Under the pieces are notes generated by a model that did no database searches, had not been told where the DNA came from, and was given only the letters and a program-made list of their open reading frames with translations. DNA of 64,000 bases, taken from NCBI RefSeq assembly GCF_028473745.1, contig NZ_CP101137.1, forward strand, positions 1 to 64,000, written 5' to 3'. Positions 1-9,163 of the stretch are shown here, one piece after another (position 1 is the first letter of the stretch; each line of letters opens with the position of its first letter). The stretch comes from Streptomyces sp. M92 (GTDB lineage: Bacteria > Actinomycetota > Actinomycetes > Streptomycetales > Streptomycetaceae). Position numbers and translations under genes: made by a program.

Positions 1-215
1 GGTCGGCGGGATTTGTCGTCGGCTTCCGGCTTTCGCCTGTCGGCCTTTCGACTTTCACTACGTTAGCGGATTTCCCCGGAGACTCATAATCGAGTCCCGC
101 GAGATTGAATTCAGACATGCAGGCACGCAGAATTCGCCCCCGCTGAGGGGAAGCCGTAGGTAGTGGGTTGGCCGCTTCCGGCTGCAGGCGATTGCCGTAC
201 CCGGGTCAAGCGGCT
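1..215 (-). other. Putative rRNA operon leader (5' part)
   Basis: No protein gene is visible here. Read leftward on the minus strand, the sequence is rich in short GAAAG/GCCGGAAGCC-like words and small stems, which is the style of Streptomyces rRNA leaders upstream of 16S. It lies just downstream of a leftward sigma70-type promoter at 222-250. From memory, S. coelicolor has an rRNA operon (rrnE) immediately beside the orthologous DNA glycosylase gene, which fits. The 16S gene itself would be outside the window, so this is inference from style and synteny. Confidence 0.5.
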
Positions 216-221
216 CGGGCT

Positions 222-250
222 ACATTACGCGTCCCCCTAGGGAGAGTCAA
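222..250 (-). promoter_or_regulatory. Leftward sigma70-like promoter with CCCTAGGG dyad in the spacer
   Basis: On the minus strand a -35 TTGACT (250-245) and a -10 TAATGT (227-222) are separated by 17 bp. The spacer carries the palindrome CCCTAGGG. The promoter points out of the left edge and its -35 overlaps the stop region of the glycosylase gene. It could drive the putative rRNA leader; a second TTGACC hexamer lies about 40 bp further downstream and may be another start. Confidence 0.55.
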
Positions 251-888
251 CTTCGGCGGCGCCTGGGCACGTGGGCCCGGTAGGGGCTCACCGTCGGGTC
301 GTCGGCGACCCAGTAACGCCACGGATGGACGCCGCCCTCGCCGGCCACGCCCGTGCGCGGACCGTTGCGCACCTGGTCAGCGGAGACGGGACTGCCGGTC
401 AGGATGCGCAACGGAGTGTCCTCCGTCGTGCAGGCGTCCGTGCCGTTCAGTGCGCGGTCGACGTCCAGGGCGGTGGCGAGGCGGGCCGGGCCTTTGGCCA
501 GTTCCTTGTCGTTGCGGGCGGAATGCCGTCGGGTACGTGCCAGCTCGGCGCCCTCGATGATCTCGCCGGCGCGGAGCAGGACCGCGCTCGCCCGGCCCTC
601 GGGTCCGCACACCAGGTTCATGCAGAACCACATGCCGTAGGTGAAGTAGACGTACACGTGTCCGGGGGGACCGAACATCACGTCGTTGCGGGGTGTGCGG
701 CCGCGGTAGGCATGGGAGCCGGGGTCGTTCTGGCCGTCGTAGGCCTCCACCTCCGTCAGGCGGAGGGCGATCGGACCGTCCGGGGTGTTGCGCACGAGGA
801 TGCGGCCCAGGAGGTCGGGGGCCACCTCGAGGATGGGGCGGTCGAAGAAATCCCTGGGCAGAGGCGTACGGTCGGGGCTCGCGATCAT
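247..888 (-). CDS. mpg: 3-methyladenine DNA glycosylase (AAG/Mpg family)
   Basis: Encodes a 213-residue monofunctional base-excision glycosylase that removes alkylated purines such as 3-methyladenine from DNA in the cytoplasm. The family pattern is clear: DLLGR near residue 26, the catalytic-region motif TEVEAYDG near residue 46, [11 protein letters not shown], and the [14 protein letters not shown] block that shapes the base pocket, followed by LLRAGE. Length is normal for bacterial AAG proteins. It is a single gene whose 3' end abuts the leftward promoter at the window edge. It is divergent from the Spo0M gene. Confidence 0.93.
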   Translation of the reverse strand: MIASPDRTPLPRDFFDRPILEVAPDLLGRILVRNTPDGPIALRLTEVEAYDGQNDPGSHAYRGRTPRNDVMFGPPGHVYVYFTYGMWFCMNLVCGPEGRASAVLLRAGEIIEGAELARTRRHSARNDKELAKGPARLATALDVDRALNGTDACTTEDTPLRILTGSPVSADQVRNGPRTGVAGEGGVHPWRYWVADDPTVSPYRAHVPRRRRS

Positions 889-1035
889 GCCTTCCGAGCG
901 TAACGCAGATGCGTCCGTGGGAGGGGTGGCCAGGGCTCGTCGCCTTTGCCGGGGTGTGAGGCGTGGAACCGGTCATGGCCGGATCGCGTTTGTAGGGATC
1001 AAGAGTTCACACGCAAAGCCTGGAGAGGGAGAGAC

Positions 1036-1818
1036 ATGGCGTTCAAGAAGCTGCTCGCGAGCCTGGGGGCCGGTGGGGCTTCGGTGGAGACCGTGCTGAG
1101 CGAGGTCAACGTCGTTCCGGGCGGTGTCGTCCAGGGCGAGGTGCGGATTCAGGGTGGCTCCGTCGACCAGCAGATCGAGGGCCTGTCGGTGGGGCTCCAG
1201 GCCAAGGTCGAGGTGGAGAGCGGCGACCAGGAGTACAAGCAGGACATCGAGTTCACCAAGAGCCGGCTCGGCGGTGCCTTCGAGCTGGAGGCGAACGCGG
1301 TGCACGCCGTGCAGTTCGGGCTCGAGATCCCGTGGGAGACGCCGATCACGATGATCGACGGGCAGGCGCTGCGCGGTATGAACATCGGCGTCACCACGGA
1401 GCTGGAGATCGCCCGCGCGGTGGACTCCGGTGACCTGGACCCGATCAACGTGCACCCGCTTCCCGCGCAGAAGGCGATCCTGGACGCGTTCATCGGGCTG
1501 GGCTTCCGCTTCAAGAGCGCGGACATGGAGCGCGGCCACATCCGGGGCACGCGGCAGAAGCTGCCCTTCTACCAGGAGATCGAGTTCTTCCCTCCGCAGC
1601 AGTACCGGGGGCTGAACCAGGTCGAGCTGAGCTTCGTGGCCGACGCGCAGGCGATGGACGTCGTGCTGGAGATGGACAAGAAGCCGGGTCTGTTCAGCGA
1701 GGGCAGCGACACCTTCCGTTCCTTCAAGGTGGGGCTGAACGACTACCAGGGCACCGACTGGACGGCGTACCTCAACCAGTGGCTGTCGGAGGTCGGCAGC
1801 AAGCGGAACTGGTTCTGA
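1036..1818 (+). CDS. spo0M: Sporulation protein Spo0M family (arrestin-like fold)
   Basis: Encodes a 260-residue Spo0M-type protein, a soluble beta-sandwich resembling arrestins that affects sporulation control in Bacillus; its role in Streptomyces is not established. The protein starts [21 protein letters not shown], the usual N-terminus of the family, and contains the [11 protein letters not shown] block near residue 30 and the [12 protein letters not shown] segment near residue 183. The ATG at 1036 was chosen over an upstream in-frame start because GGAGAGGGAGAG precedes it closely and it matches the family N-terminus. It appears monocistronic. Confidence 0.9.
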   Translation: MAFKKLLASLGAGGASVETVLSEVNVVPGGVVQGEVRIQGGSVDQQIEGLSVGLQAKVEVESGDQEYKQDIEFTKSRLGGAFELEANAVHAVQFGLEIPWETPITMIDGQALRGMNIGVTTELEIARAVDSGDLDPINVHPLPAQKAILDAFIGLGFRFKSADMERGHIRGTRQKLPFYQEIEFFPPQQYRGLNQVELSFVADAQAMDVVLEMDKKPGLFSEGSDTFRSFKVGLNDYQGTDWTAYLNQWLSEVGSKRNWF

Positions 1819-1867
1819 GGGTCCTAGGCTCGGAGATCACTGCACCGAACCATCAGGAGGTACCGAG

Positions 1868-2407
1868 GTGACCGAGCTCAAGCGGCGTCCGCTCCCCCAT
1901 GACTTCCACCCGCCCGTGGCGTCGTTCACGGTCACGAGTACGGATGTCCAGGAGGGGGCGACGCTCAAGGACGCTCAGGTCTACGCGGCCGGCAACACCT
2001 CGCCGCAGCTGCGGTGGGAAGGCTTCCCGGCCGAGACCAAGAGCTTCGCCGTGACCTGTTACGACCCGGACGCACCGACGGGAAGCGGTTTCTGGCACTG
2101 GGTGGTGTTCGACATCCCTGTCTCGGTGACCGAGCTGCCGGTGGGGGCCGGCAGCGGCAAGTTCGAGGGTCTGCCGGAGGGGGCCGTGCAGGCGCGCAAC
2201 GACTTCGGGGCCAAGGAGTTCGGTGGTGCCGCGCCGCCGGCCGGCGACGGGCCGCACCGGTACGTGTTCACGGTGTACGCCGTGGACGAGGAGAAGCTGG
2301 GTCCGGACGCGGAGGCGACTCCCGCCTTCGTCGGCTTCAACCTGCGGTTCCACACGATCGGCCGGGCGCAGTTGATCGGTGAGTACGAGGTGCCCGCCGA
2401 GGGCTGA
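1868..2407 (+). CDS. YbhB/YbcL-family PEBP (Raf kinase inhibitor-like) protein
   Basis: Encodes a 179-residue phosphatidylethanolamine-binding-protein homologue. Motifs typical of the bacterial YbhB/YbcL group are present: [10 protein letters not shown] near residue 41, the [21 protein letters not shown] ligand-site block near residue 60, ARNDFG, and [13 protein letters not shown] near residue 136. The GTG start at 1868 is preceded by an AGGAGG ribosome site at 1855-1860. Bacterial PEBPs have no firmly known substrate. It sits 50 bp after spo0M in the same direction and may be co-transcribed. Confidence 0.9.
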   Translation: MTELKRRPLPHDFHPPVASFTVTSTDVQEGATLKDAQVYAAGNTSPQLRWEGFPAETKSFAVTCYDPDAPTGSGFWHWVVFDIPVSVTELPVGAGSGKFEGLPEGAVQARNDFGAKEFGGAAPPAGDGPHRYVFTVYAVDEEKLGPDAEATPAFVGFNLRFHTIGRAQLIGEYEVPAEG

Positions 2408-2605
2408 GTGTGCCGAGCGTTCATGGAACGTTTGCCCGTCCCTGGTCTTGGAATGGATCAGGGGCGGGCATTTTTGTCGCGGGGGGTGGCGGGGCGCGTC
2501 CCCCGTAGGAGCAGCGGATATTGCGTTGTCCATCCCGGCGTGCCCGGCCAGAGTTGATCCCAGCCCGCCAGGGGGTGGGCCGGTGCACACGGGAGGTGGG
2601 CTGGT

Positions 2606-3112
2606 ATGCGGGACACGCTGGTACTGAACGCGAGCTTCGAGCCGTTGTCGACGGTGACGTTGAATCGAGCCGTCGTTCTGGTGCTCCAGGACAAGGCCGT
2701 CGTCGAACAGGCCCACCCCTCACTGCGGATGCGCGGAGCCGCGCTCGACATGCCGGCGCCCCGGGTGATCAGGCTGTGCCAATACGTACGGGTGCCCTTC
2801 CGAAGACGTGCTCCGTGGTCGCGGCGGGGTGTGCTGGTGCGGGACCGGCACCGGTGCGCGTACTGCGGGCGGCGGGCGACGACCGTGGACCACGTGGTGC
2901 CGCGGTCGCACGGTGGCCAGGACACGTGGCTGAACACGGTGGCCTCCTGTGCGGAGGACAATCACCGGAAGGCGAACCGGACGCCGGAGCAGGCGGGGAT
3001 GCCGTTGCTGCGGGAGCCGTTCGAGCCGACGCCTGCGGATGCGATGTTGCTGGCGCTGGCCAGGGACGACTTTGAGGCGCTGCCGGGTTGGTTGGTGCTG
3101 GACGCCGCGTGA
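2606..3112 (+). CDS. HNH endonuclease domain protein
   Basis: Encodes a 168-residue protein with a C-terminal HNH nuclease module of the HNH_5 type: CAYCGRRATTVDHVVPRSHGG near residues 90-110, then the TWLNTVASC..N..K block. The two CxxC-like pairs would bind structural zinc and the DHV histidine is the expected catalytic residue. The N-terminal half begins MRDTLVLNASFEPL, shared by a widespread actinobacterial group of stand-alone HNH proteins with no known partner. No methylase is nearby, so there is no evidence of a restriction role. Confidence 0.88.
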   Translation: MRDTLVLNASFEPLSTVTLNRAVVLVLQDKAVVEQAHPSLRMRGAALDMPAPRVIRLCQYVRVPFRRRAPWSRRGVLVRDRHRCAYCGRRATTVDHVVPRSHGGQDTWLNTVASCAEDNHRKANRTPEQAGMPLLREPFEPTPADAMLLALARDDFEALPGWLVLDAA

Positions 3113-3143
3113 GGGGTTCGCCGTAGAGGTTCGGGCGCGTGCC

Positions 3144-3236
3144 CGGGTGCGGGCGGTCTGTGGCTGGTCGCGCCCACGCGGCGGAGCCGCAAATCGATAC
3201 AGCCCCGCGCCCCTGAGGGCGTTGGGCCCGCACCCG
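3144..3236. repeat. Streptomyces dispersed intergenic repeat with 11-bp terminal inverted repeats
   Basis: A 93-bp element bounded by perfect 11-bp inverted repeats CGGGTGCGGGC (3144-3154) and GCCCGCACCCG (3226-3236). The interior contains the words GTGGCTGGTCGCGCCC and AATCGATACAGCCCCGCGCC, which I recall as a very common intergenic repeat in Streptomyces genomes. It lies between two convergent genes (HNH and SPFH) and could also act as a bidirectional terminator. Confidence 0.6.
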
Positions 3237-3252
3237 GCGATTATGAGGTCCG

Positions 3253-4209
3253 TCAGTCGATCGACGGCTTCTCGCGGCGTTCCTGGGCCGGGACCGACGC
3301 ACCGCCGCCGTTGCCGTTGCCCGAAGCGCCGCCCAGGCCGCCGATGTTGCCCATGGCGCCGGAGAGGCCCTTGAGGGCGTCGCCGATTTCGCTGGGGACG
3401 ATCCAGAGCTTGTTGGCGTCGCCCTCGGCGATCTTCGGGAGCATTTGGAGGTACTGGTAGGAGAGCAGCTTCTGGTCCGGGTCGCCGGCGTGGATGGCCT
3501 CGAAGACGGTGCGGACGGCCTGGGCCTCGCCCTCGGCGCGCAGAGCGGCGGCCTTGGCCTCACCCTCGGCGCGCAGGATCTGGGACTGCTTCTCGCCCTC
3601 GGCGCGCAGGATCTCGGACTGGCGGACGCCCTCGGCCTGGAGGATCGCGGCGCGCTTGTCCCGGTCGGCGCGCATCTGCTTCTCCATCGAGTCCTGGATG
3701 GAGGTGGGTGGTTCGATGGCCTTGAGCTCGACGCGGTTGACGCGGATGCCCCACTTGCCGGTGGCCTCGTCGAGGACGCCGCGCAGGGCCGCGTTGATCT
3801 CCTCGCGGGAGGTGAGGGTGCGCTCCAGGTCCATGCCGCCGATGATGTTGCGGAGGGTGGTGACGGTGAGCTGCTCGATGGCCTGGATGTAGCTGGCGAC
3901 CTCGTAGGTCGCGGCGCGTGCGTCGGTCACCTGGTAGTAGATGACGGTGTCGATGTTGACGACCAGGTTGTCCTGGGTGATGACCGGCTGCGGCGGGAAG
4001 GGGACGACCTGTTCGCGCAGGTCGATGCGGTTGCGGATGGTGTCGATGAACGGGACGACGATGTTGAGGCCCGCGTTGAGGGTCCGCGTGTAGCGGCCGA
4101 AGCGCTCGACGATGGCGGCGCTGGCCTGTGGGATGACCTGGATGGTTTTGATCAGGGCGATGAAGACCAACACCACCAGGATGATCAGAACGATGATGAC
4201 CGGCTCCAT
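3253..4209 (-). CDS. SPFH/band 7 membrane protein (stomatin/QmcA-like)
   Basis: Encodes a 318-residue flotillin/stomatin-type protein. An N-terminal membrane segment (residues 4-22, VIIVLIILVVLVFIALI) is followed by the SPFH domain (IVERFGRYTRTLNAGLNIVVPF), a long heptad-like region with repeated LRAEGE words (residues about 187-230), and a glycine-rich tail. Such proteins oligomerise on the inner membrane and organise lipid microdomains or control membrane proteases. An NfeD protein is encoded just upstream in the same direction, the classical partner pairing. Confidence 0.92.
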   Translation of the reverse strand: MEPVIIVLIILVVLVFIALIKTIQVIPQASAAIVERFGRYTRTLNAGLNIVVPFIDTIRNRIDLREQVVPFPPQPVITQDNLVVNIDTVIYYQVTDARAATYEVASYIQAIEQLTVTTLRNIIGGMDLERTLTSREEINAALRGVLDEATGKWGIRVNRVELKAIEPPTSIQDSMEKQMRADRDKRAAILQAEGVRQSEILRAEGEKQSQILRAEGEAKAAALRAEGEAQAVRTVFEAIHAGDPDQKLLSYQYLQMLPKIAEGDANKLWIVPSEIGDALKGLSGAMGNIGGLGGASGNGNGGGASVPAQERREKPSID

Positions 4210-4384
4210 AGTGGCTGTCCGTCCCCTTCTCCGCCTCGGTGCTCCGGCAGATCCTACTGACCCTGACTGCTGTGCATCTTACGGCTGTTGAGGCTGTTGA
4301 GGATCTTGTCCGTCGAGTCTGACAGACCGTCGTGTGTCCCGGTGGGGGTTCGGTCCACTTGTGTCCGGCATACGTCCGGCGAGG

Positions 4385-4816
4385 TCACATGATGATCGCC
4401 GTTGCCCCTTCGATGTCCACGACGTCCACTTCCTCACCTGCCTCGTAGGCGCGTGCGGTGTCGAGGGCGCGCGCCGACCAGATCTCGCCGGCGAGCTTGA
4501 TGCGGCCGCCGGCCCCGTCGACCCGTTCCAGTACGACGGCTTGTCTGCCCTTCAGGGCGTCGACGCCGGAGGCCAGTTGAGGCCGTTGGGCGCGGTGCCG
4601 GGCGGCGACGGGCCGTACGACGGCGATGAGGGCGACCGAGACGATGACGAAGACGAGTATCTGGACGACGAGGTCCGCGCCGAAGCCGGAGGCCACTGCG
4701 GCGGCGACCGCGCCGACGGCGAACATCCCGAACTCCGGCATCGCGGTCACGACGAGCGGAATTCCGAGCGCTGCCGCGGCGACGAGCCACCACACCCATG
4801 CGTCGATGTCGTTCAC
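4385..4816 (-). CDS. NfeD-family membrane protein
   Basis: Encodes a 143-residue protein with N-terminal transmembrane helices (residues about 8-75) and a C-terminal OB-fold of the NfeD type (GRQAVVLERVDGAGGRIKLAGEIWSARAL, then a conserved acidic end VVDIEGATAIIM). It lies 175 bp upstream of the SPFH gene on the same strand. NfeD and SPFH proteins are commonly encoded together and interact at the membrane, so joint function is a reasonable inference. Confidence 0.9.
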   Translation of the reverse strand: MNDIDAWVWWLVAAAALGIPLVVTAMPEFGMFAVGAVAAAVASGFGADLVVQILVFVIVSVALIAVVRPVAARHRAQRPQLASGVDALKGRQAVVLERVDGAGGRIKLAGEIWSARALDTARAYEAGEEVDVVDIEGATAIIM

Positions 4817-4868
4817 ATGGTCATGGTAGGTCCGGTGGTGTGCCGGGGACAGGGCGCACGGGGGGCGG

Positions 4869-5666
<798 letters not shown>

Positions 5667-5818
5667 GAGCGCGTTGTCTCCCCTTGCATTGTGGCCGGTC
5701 TCGGCTGTCGCGTACGCCTGTGGCTCGGGCCGCCGCGCCGGTGGGCGCAGGCCCTCCAGGAAATCTACGCCACCGGTCGGCTTCACCGTTCCATCGGTCC
5801 GGTCCTTAGGGTGGGGGC

Positions 5819-6607
5819 ATGCTCTCGGAACCACGCGCAGGGCGCCTTGCCGCCTGGGGAAATGCCCTTATTGCCGGAATGGTCTCGCCGGATGACGCCG
5901 CGATCGCGATCGTGGGCGAGGACGCGGTCCACCGGGTGGAGGGGCTGCCGGGCGAGCCGGCGCCGGTCGGTCTCACGCTGGCGCTGGGGCGGCTGCGGGC
6001 GCTCGGGGCGAGGGGGCTGCGGGTCGCACTGCCCGCGCCGGGGCATCCGCTGGGGCTGAGCGGGCCGCCGGAGTTCAACGCGCGGGCGCTGGAGGCGCAG
6101 GAGGCGGTGGTCTGCCACGGGGCGGCGCTGGGGCTGGTGCCGGAGGTGTACGAGGTGGGGCCCGAGGGTGACGTGCACGTCGAGGTCGTCTGGCACTGTC
6201 TGCCGGTGCGGGAGGCGCCGCCGGCGGACGTGCCGTCGCTCGGGGAGGCCGAGCGGGAGCTGGCGGAGGCGCTGCGGGACGCGACGGAGGTGCTGACGCG
6301 GCTGGACGTCGCCGGGTCGGGGCCGGTGGCGGAGGCGGCGGTCGCGGCGTACCGGGCGCGGGCGGAGCGCGGGCGGGAAGTGCTGGCTCCGGGATATCCG
6401 TCGCGGGCGGTGCGGGTGCTGGAGATGGCTCAGCGGGTGGGGATGTTGATCTCGCTGGCGTACGAGAACGGGCACGGGGGTGCGGTGAGTGCCGGTGAGA
6501 TGGCGGCTCGGGGGGAGGCGTTGCGTCCGGTGGAGCGGACGGCTCGGCGGGCGCAGGTCGCGGCGTACAACTCCGTTGTGGAGGAGCGGGAGAAGGGGGT
6601 GCGGTGA
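5819..6607 (+). CDS. Hypothetical protein, conserved in Streptomyces
   Basis: Encodes a 262-residue soluble protein, rich in Ala, Glu and Arg, with no motif I recognise and no signal peptide or membrane helix. It is divergent from the ABC ATPase gene and convergent with chpE. The coding frame follows normal Streptomyces third-position GC, and its place in a conserved gene order argues that it is a real gene. Function unknown. Confidence 0.75.
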   Translation: MLSEPRAGRLAAWGNALIAGMVSPDDAAIAIVGEDAVHRVEGLPGEPAPVGLTLALGRLRALGARGLRVALPAPGHPLGLSGPPEFNARALEAQEAVVCHGAALGLVPEVYEVGPEGDVHVEVVWHCLPVREAPPADVPSLGEAERELAEALRDATEVLTRLDVAGSGPVAEAAVAAYRARAERGREVLAPGYPSRAVRVLEMAQRVGMLISLAYENGHGGAVSAGEMAARGEALRPVERTARRAQVAAYNSVVEEREKGVR

Positions 6608-6629
6608 CTGGCCGACCGACTCCGTACCC

Positions 6630-6696
6630 GGGCTGCGCCCCAGACCCCCGTGTTCGGCCTGAACGGTCTCGTCGTCAAACGCCGGACGGGCTGGAA
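6630..6696. repeat. Dispersed Streptomyces intergenic repeat, second family
   Basis: The region contains the words GGGCTGCGCCCCAGACCCC and AAACGCCGGACGGGCTG, which I recall as recurring many times between genes in Streptomyces genomes. It is located in the convergent space between the hypothetical gene and chpE, immediately before a strong hairpin. Confidence 0.5.
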
Positions 6697-6717
6697 GCAC
6701 CGACCGCATGACGGCGA

Positions 6718-6747
6718 CCGGCCTCCCGGGTGGGGCCGGGAGGCCGG
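6718..6747. terminator. Bidirectional hairpin terminator
   Basis: Perfect 12-bp stem CCGGCCTCCCGG / CCGGGAGGCCGG with a 6-nt loop, between the convergent genes ending at 6607 and 6766. No U-tract follows, as is usual in Streptomyces. Confidence 0.8.
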
Positions 6748-6765
6748 GGGTCCGTGGGTCCTGGG

Positions 6766-7011
6766 TCAGTGGTTGACGCCGAGGTTGCCGAAGGCCGGGT
6801 TCAGGACACCGATGACGTTGACGCTGTTGCCCACGGCGTTGACCGGGATGTGAACCGGCGCCTGGACGACGTTGCCGGAGGCGACGCCCGGGGAGCCGAT
6901 GGCCTCGCCGTGGGCGGCGGAGCCGTCGGTGGCGGAGGCCATGCCCGCGCCGGCGGCGATCAGCCCGCCGGCCACCATCGTCACGGCCGCTGCCTTCTTC
7001 AGGTTCTTCAC
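6766..7011 (-). CDS. chpE: Short chaplin ChpE
   Basis: Encodes an 81-residue secreted chaplin, the surface-active amyloid-forming protein that lowers water tension so aerial hyphae can rise. A signal peptide (residues 1-28, ending MASA) precedes one chaplin domain with the pattern GEAIGSPGVASGN and NVIGVLNPAFGNLGV. It has no cysteine, which is the hallmark that separates ChpE from the other short chaplins. The start is GTG at 7011, preceded by AGGAGGG. It sits at the conserved place next to a two-component system; from memory this is SCO1800 in S. coelicolor. Confidence 0.95.
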   Translation of the reverse strand: MKNLKKAAAVTMVAGGLIAAGAGMASATDGSAAHGEAIGSPGVASGNVVQAPVHIPVNAVGNSVNVIGVLNPAFGNLGVNH

Positions 7012-7166
7012 TTACAAGCCCTCCTTGCGATTGCCGCGGCAGTCGCCGCGGCACGCACTGGAGAACGGCCGGGCGCCGGAGAGGATGCGCCATATGGGGG
7101 ACATTCCCACGACGGTATGAATCTCGCACCGGAGGGGAACCCTCCGGGTTGCCGCCGCGTAGGGGG

Positions 7167-7808
7167 TCAGCCGGTGACACCGTGGCGTACGGCCCACAGC
7201 GCGGCCTGGGTGCGGTCCGCGAGGTCGAGCTTCATCAGGATGTTCGAGACGTGGGTCTTCACCGTCTTCTCGGAGAGGACCAGGGCGCGCGCGATCTCCC
7301 GGTTGGAGCGGCCGTCCGCTATCAGACCCAGCACCTCGCGCTCCCGCTCCGTGAGGGAGCCCGCTCTGCCCGAACCGGGACCGCTCTCCTCCTGGGCCAG
7401 CAGGGCGCCCGCCACCTCGGGCTGGAGCAGGATGTGGCCGGCGTGCACGGAGCGGATGGCGCCGGCCAGCGCGTCGGGGTCGACGTCCTTGTAGACGTAC
7501 CCGGCGGCCCCCGCCCGCAGGGCCGGGACCACGGTGCGCTGCTCGGTGAAGCTGGTGACGATCAGCACGCGCGCGTGGTTGTCCAGCTCACGGAGCCTGC
7601 GCAGCGCGTCCACGCCGTCCATGCCCGGCATCTTGACGTCCATGAGGATCACGTCGGGCTTGAGCTCCTCGGCGCGGTCGACTCCTTGCGCGCCGTCCGC
7701 GGCCTCGCCCACCACCTCGATGTCGTCCTGCACCTCCAGGAAGGTGCGCAGGCCCCGGCGGACCACCTGGTGGTCGTCGACGAGCAGCACCTTGATTCCG
7801 TCAGCCAC
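7167..7808 (-). CDS. NarL/FixJ-family response regulator
   Basis: Encodes a 213-residue response regulator. The receiver domain (residues 5-120) shows the acidic pair in LLVDDHQVV, the phospho-acceptor Asp in ILMDVKMPGMDG and the conserved Thr/Lys (VTS, YVYKDV). A LuxR-type helix-turn-helix follows (residues about 148-205, LTEREREVLGLIADGRSNREIA, VKTHVSNILMKL). Its start overlaps the end of the upstream sensor kinase gene by 8 bp, so the two form a translationally coupled cognate pair. Target genes are unknown; chpE lies directly downstream. Confidence 0.93.
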   Translation of the reverse strand: MADGIKVLLVDDHQVVRRGLRTFLEVQDDIEVVGEAADGAQGVDRAEELKPDVILMDVKMPGMDGVDALRRLRELDNHARVLIVTSFTEQRTVVPALRAGAAGYVYKDVDPDALAGAIRSVHAGHILLQPEVAGALLAQEESGPGSGRAGSLTEREREVLGLIADGRSNREIARALVLSEKTVKTHVSNILMKLDLADRTQAALWAVRHGVTG

Positions 7809-8946
7809 CGGGGACCTCCATCTCGATCGTGGTGCCCTTGCCGGGCGCCGATTCCACGGTGAGCCTGCCGCCGACGCCGTTGGCGCGGTCCCGCATCGAG
7901 ACCAGGCCCAGGTGGCGTCCCGCGCGGCGTACCGTGTGCGGGTCGAAGCCGGTGCCGTCGTCGGTGACCCGGAGCACCGCCCCGGTGCCGCGCCGGTGCA
8001 GTGTCACGGCGACGTGGTCCGCCGCGGCGTGCCGCAGGGCGTTGTGCAGGGCCTCCTGGGCGACGCGCAGCATCGCCTCCTCCTGTGCGGCGGGCAGGGC
8101 CTTGACGCCGTGCCCCGCGAAGGTCACACGCGCGGTGTGGGCACGGTCGAGGACCTGGATCTGGGTGCGGAGGGTGGCGACGAGGCCGTCCTCGTCCAGG
8201 GCGGCGGGACGCAGCTCGACGACGGCGGCGCGCAGCTCGTCGGCGGCCTCGGCGGCGAGCGCGGCGACCTGCTGCAGCTCGCCCTTGGCGCGGGCGGGGT
8301 CGCGGTCGACCAGGGCGGCGGCGGCCTGGGCGGTCAGGCGCAGGGAGAAGAGTTTCTGGCTGACCGCGTCGTGCAGTTCGTGGGCGAGGCGGGAGCGCTC
8401 CTCGGCGATGGTCAGCTCGCGGCTGCGTTCGTAGAGGCGGGCGTTGGTGAGGGCGATGGCGGCGTGCTGGGCGAGGATGCCCAGCAGTTCCTCGTCGTCC
8501 GCGGTGAAGCCGCAGCCGCCGGTCGGCTTCGGACAGTTCTTGTTGGCCAGGAACAGCGCGCCCATGACCTCGTCGCCGTCCCTGATCGGCAGGCCCAGGA
8601 AGTCGACCAGGTCGGGGTGGGCGGACGGCCAGCCCTCGAAGCGGGGGTCCTTGCGGACGTCGGCGAGGCGCTGGGGCGTGGCCTCGTGCAGCATCGCGGC
8701 GAGGATGCCGTGCTGGCGGGGCAGGGGGCCGATGGCCTTCCACTGCTCGTCGCTGACGCCGTCGACCACGAACTGCGCGAAGCCTCCGTGGTCGTCGGGG
8801 ACGCCGAGGGCGGCGTACTGCGCGTCGAGCAGCTCGCGGGCCGAGGCGACGATCGTCTTGAGGACGTCGCGCACCTCGAGGTGCCTGCTCATGGCCAGCA
8901 GCGCGGAACTCACCGCGGCGAGGCCGGACCGGGGGCCGTGACTCAT
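7801..8946 (-). CDS. GAF-domain sensor histidine kinase (HisKA_3 type)
   Basis: Encodes a 381-residue cytoplasmic kinase with no transmembrane segment. A GAF domain (residues about 18-165) is followed by the HisKA_3 dimerisation box EERSRLAHELHDAVSQKLF near residue 190, whose first His after RLA is the phosphorylation site, and a HATPase_c domain with DDGTGFD and a glycine-rich SAPGKGT end. The layout resembles single-GAF relatives of the DevS/NarL kinases. The stimulus is unknown; a CPKPTGGC loop in the GAF domain carries two cysteines that could be redox sensitive. Confidence 0.92.
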   Translation of the reverse strand: MSHGPRSGLAAVSSALLAMSRHLEVRDVLKTIVASARELLDAQYAALGVPDDHGGFAQFVVDGVSDEQWKAIGPLPRQHGILAAMLHEATPQRLADVRKDPRFEGWPSAHPDLVDFLGLPIRDGDEVMGALFLANKNCPKPTGGCGFTADDEELLGILAQHAAIALTNARLYERSRELTIAEERSRLAHELHDAVSQKLFSLRLTAQAAAALVDRDPARAKGELQQVAALAAEAADELRAAVVELRPAALDEDGLVATLRTQIQVLDRAHTARVTFAGHGVKALPAAQEEAMLRVAQEALHNALRHAAADHVAVTLHRRGTGAVLRVTDDGTGFDPHTVRRAGRHLGLVSMRDRANGVGGRLTVESAPGKGTTIEMEVPGG

Positions 8947-9000
8947 GTCCTCACGGTACCGGCGGGGTGTGACGGCGGGATCGGCCTGTGGACGCCGCCG

Positions 9001-9057
9001 CCTAGGGCGGTGGGCCTAGGTCAGAGGTCCCGTCGGCCGGTCCTAGGGCGAAGGGCC
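9001..9057. promoter_or_regulatory. Direct repeats upstream of the two-component operon (candidate operator)
   Basis: Two 16-bp direct repeats, CCTAGGGCGGTGGGCC at 9001-9016 and CCTAGGGCGAAGGGCC at 9042-9057, match at 14 of 16 positions and are 41 bp apart, close to four helical turns. Another CCTAGG core overlaps at 9015-9020. They lie 55-111 bp upstream of the kinase start and also upstream of the divergent SDR gene, so they may bind the response regulator. Confidence 0.45.
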
Positions 9058-9163
9058 CCGCGCGGTTGCGGCCGGTGCCCGAGGCGGCCCGCACGGTCCG
9101 GTTCCTACGTTGAGGACCACGCCGGCCCGATCAGGGGGCGTGGACGACGAGGGGACGTGTGTC

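Noticed and set aside
2606-3112. Restriction or homing endonuclease role for the HNH protein
   Set aside because: No methyltransferase, intron or intein context; it belongs to a common stand-alone actinobacterial HNH group.
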